Shown: positions 62,535-64,000 of the stretch, one piece after another
Numbering within the stretch: position 1 is the first letter of the stretch
Layout of the letters: each line of letters begins with the position of its first letter
Assembly: GCF_016405985.1 (NCBI RefSeq)
Contig: NZ_JAEFCF010000027.1
Coordinates: 1-64,000 of the forward strand
Length of the DNA: 64,000 nt
DNA from: Paracoccus sp. IB05
GTDB lineage: Bacteria > Pseudomonadota > Alphaproteobacteria > Rhodobacterales > Rhodobacteraceae
Direction: 5' to 3'
The notes under the pieces: model-generated
What the model was told of the DNA's origin: nothing
What the model saw: the letters and a program-made list of their open reading frames with translations, nothing else
Databases searched by the model: none
Position numbers and translations under genes: made by a program

Positions 62535-63991
62535 TGCGGGGGTCGGAGACGGAGCCTGATCTCTCGGTGCAAATGCCCGGCTATGATCGCAAATCCCTGA
62601 CACCGGGCATCGTCCATATCGGGCTGGGGAATTTTCACCGCGCCCATATGGCGGTCTATCTTGATGACCTGTTCGGCCTTGGCCTCGGGCAGGACTGGGC
62701 CATCATCGGCGCCGGTGTGCGCCCGGCGGATGCAGCGATGCGCGAGGCCCTGCTGGCCCAGGATTGCCTCTCGACCGTGATCGCGCTGGACCCGCAGGGG
62801 CGCAGCTGTCGCCGCATCGGCGCGATGGTGGATTTCCTGCCGGTTGAGCCTGGCAATGCCAGCCTGATCGCGGCGATGTCGCGGCCAGAGATCCGCATCG
62901 TTTCGCTCACCGTGACCGAAGGCGGCTATTTCATCGACCCGGCCTCGGGCGCGTTTGACCCGACCGCCCCGGCGATTGTCGCCGATGCGGCGCGCCCTGA
63001 TGCGCCCGGCACTGCCTTCGGCGCGATTGTGGCCGCGCTGAAAGCGCGCCGCCTTGCGGGGATCGCGCCCTTTACCGTGATGTCCTGCGACAACCTGCCC
63101 GGAAATGGCGATGTCACCCGCAACGCGGTGACGGGCCTCGCGCGTCTGTCGGACCCGGATCTGAGCGCCTGGATCAGGGCGGCGGTCGCCTTCCCGAATG
63201 CGATGGTTGATCGCATCACCCCCGCGACCGGCCCGCGCGAGCGCGCAATGGCGGCGGCTTTTGGTCTTGATGATCCGGTACCGGTGACCTGCGAGCCCTT
63301 CCGTCAATGGGTGGTCGAGGATCACTTCCCCGCCGGACGCCCGGCCCTGGAACGGGTCGGCGTGACCTTCAGCCACGAGGTGCATGCCTATGAGATGATG
63401 AAAATCCGCATTCTCAACGGCGGGCATGCGATCATCGCCTATCCGGCCGGGCTGATGGATATCGAATTTGTCCATGAGGCGATGGCCGATCCGCTGATCG
63501 CGGGCTTCCTTGACCGGGTCGAGACGGAGGAGGTGGTGCCCTATGTGCCGCCGGTCCCGGATACGGTGATCGCCGATTACTATGAGGTGATCCGGCAGCG
63601 GTTTTCCAATCCCGAAGTGGCCGATACCACGCGGCGGCTTTGCCTTGACGGGTCGAACCGGCAGCCGAAATTCATCATCCCCTCGCTGCGCGACGCGCTG
63701 GCGGCAGGCGGGTCGGTCGAGGGGCTGGCGCTGGTCTCGGCGCTCTGGTGTCGCTATTGCGCCGGGGTGACGGACAGCGGCGCCGTGATTGCGGCGAATG
63801 ATCCGGACTGGGATCGGCTGACTGCGCTGGCGCAACAGGCGCGGGCACAGCCCGACCTCTGGCTGGCACAAAAAACGATCTATGGTGAAACCGGCGAGGA
63901 CCCGCGATTTCGCGCGGCCTTCGCGCATCATCTGACGCGCCTCTGGGCCGAGGGAACGCGGGCAGTTCTGGGCGCGTATCTGGCGCGGTAA
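62531..63991 (+). CDS. mtlK: Mannitol 2-dehydrogenase
   Basis: A 486-residue long-chain polyol dehydrogenase that oxidises mannitol to fructose with NAD. It shows the opening nucleotide-binding stretch [20 protein letters not shown] and the catalytic-helix motif [20 protein letters not shown]. sphaeroides MtlK is about 477 residues. GTG (62531) overlaps the smoK stop; ATG at 62534 is the alternative. In related bacteria a short-chain sorbitol dehydrogenase (smoS) usually lies in this operon; none is seen between smoK and mtlK here. The gene is complete, 9 bases from the window end. Confidence 0.93.
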   Translation: MMRGSETEPDLSVQMPGYDRKSLTPGIVHIGLGNFHRAHMAVYLDDLFGLGLGQDWAIIGAGVRPADAAMREALLAQDCLSTVIALDPQGRSCRRIGAMVDFLPVEPGNASLIAAMSRPEIRIVSLTVTEGGYFIDPASGAFDPTAPAIVADAARPDAPGTAFGAIVAALKARRLAGIAPFTVMSCDNLPGNGDVTRNAVTGLARLSDPDLSAWIRAAVAFPNAMVDRITPATGPRERAMAAAFGLDDPVPVTCEPFRQWVVEDHFPAGRPALERVGVTFSHEVHAYEMMKIRILNGGHAIIAYPAGLMDIEFVHEAMADPLIAGFLDRVETEEVVPYVPPVPDTVIADYYEVIRQRFSNPEVADTTRRLCLDGSNRQPKFIIPSLRDALAAGGSVEGLALVSALWCRYCAGVTDSGAVIAANDPDWDRLTALAQQARAQPDLWLAQKTIYGETGEDPRFRAAFAHHLTRLWAEGTRAVLGAYLAR

Positions 63992-64000
63992 GCCCGGGCC

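Noticed and set aside
62501-63931. 476-codon minus-strand frame opposite mtlK
   Set aside because: Antisense image of mtlK; no recognisable motif.

Overview
The window is chromosomal DNA of a high-GC alphaproteobacterium, most likely a member of the Rhodobacteraceae (Rhodobacter/Gemmobacter/Paracoccus-like). The evidence is the smoC-smoEFGK-mtlK polyol locus, the pckA / chvI-chvG-hprK-rapZ-manX-ptsH block, the pyrB-pyrC-plsY run, a choline-sulfatase closely resembling rhizobial BetC, and an H-NS/fis-free, GC-rich intergenic style. The genus cannot be fixed from the sequence alone.

Layout. (1) 1-2632 is accessory DNA. It starts with what looks like one end of an IS21-family element, carries an XRE regulator and an orphan helical protein, and abuts the 3' end of tRNA-Ala(GGC) at 2633-2708. 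(2) 3.3-9.1 kb holds ettA with a strong terminator, an alpha/beta-hydrolase lipoprotein, a 25-residue membrane protein, a repeat-rich gap, a cold-shock gene, a degenerate receiver-like protein and a class II aldolase. (3) 9.1-16.3 kb is a peptide/opine-type ABC importer operon transcribed away from a choline-sulfatase gene. (4) 16.4-28.9 kb holds a PBP4-type carboxypeptidase, an ECF sigma factor translationally coupled to a VWA/YfbK-like membrane protein, a peptidoglycan-binding protein, gabD, an OmpA-domain giant with a small coiled-coil partner, and divergent ubiA and rsmE. (5) 29.0-39.8 kb holds gshA and a long minus-strand operon: pyrB, three paralogous PH-like membrane proteins plus a 41-residue membrane protein, a dihydroorotase-like protein without metal ligands, plsY and a NYN ribonuclease. 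Plus-strand uracil-DNA glycosylase, LysE, MoaB and a membrane protein follow.

(6) 39.8-49.1 kb is the most interesting region: a self-contained putative guanidino-compound (arginine-like) catabolic cluster. It comprises a guanidine-modifying hydrolase, an M20 amidohydrolase, a LysR regulator, a four-gene polyamine-type ABC importer and a ThDP-dependent 2-keto-acid decarboxylase resembling AruI. Two short motifs recur in both promoter regions, which suggests that one regulator controls both transcripts.

(7) 49.2-55.6 kb: pckA is divergent from the ChvI-ChvG acid/envelope two-component system. That operon continues into a truncated HPr kinase, RapZ, a mannose-type EIIA and HPr, i.e. a sugar-independent regulatory phosphotransfer chain. 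A 13-bp direct repeat lies between pckA and chvI. (8) 55.7-64 kb: an acyltransferase, a HAD phosphatase, the SorC-type regulator SmoC, a palindromic operator, and the sorbitol/mannitol ABC importer with mannitol dehydrogenase.

No CRISPR array, prophage or rRNA operon is present.
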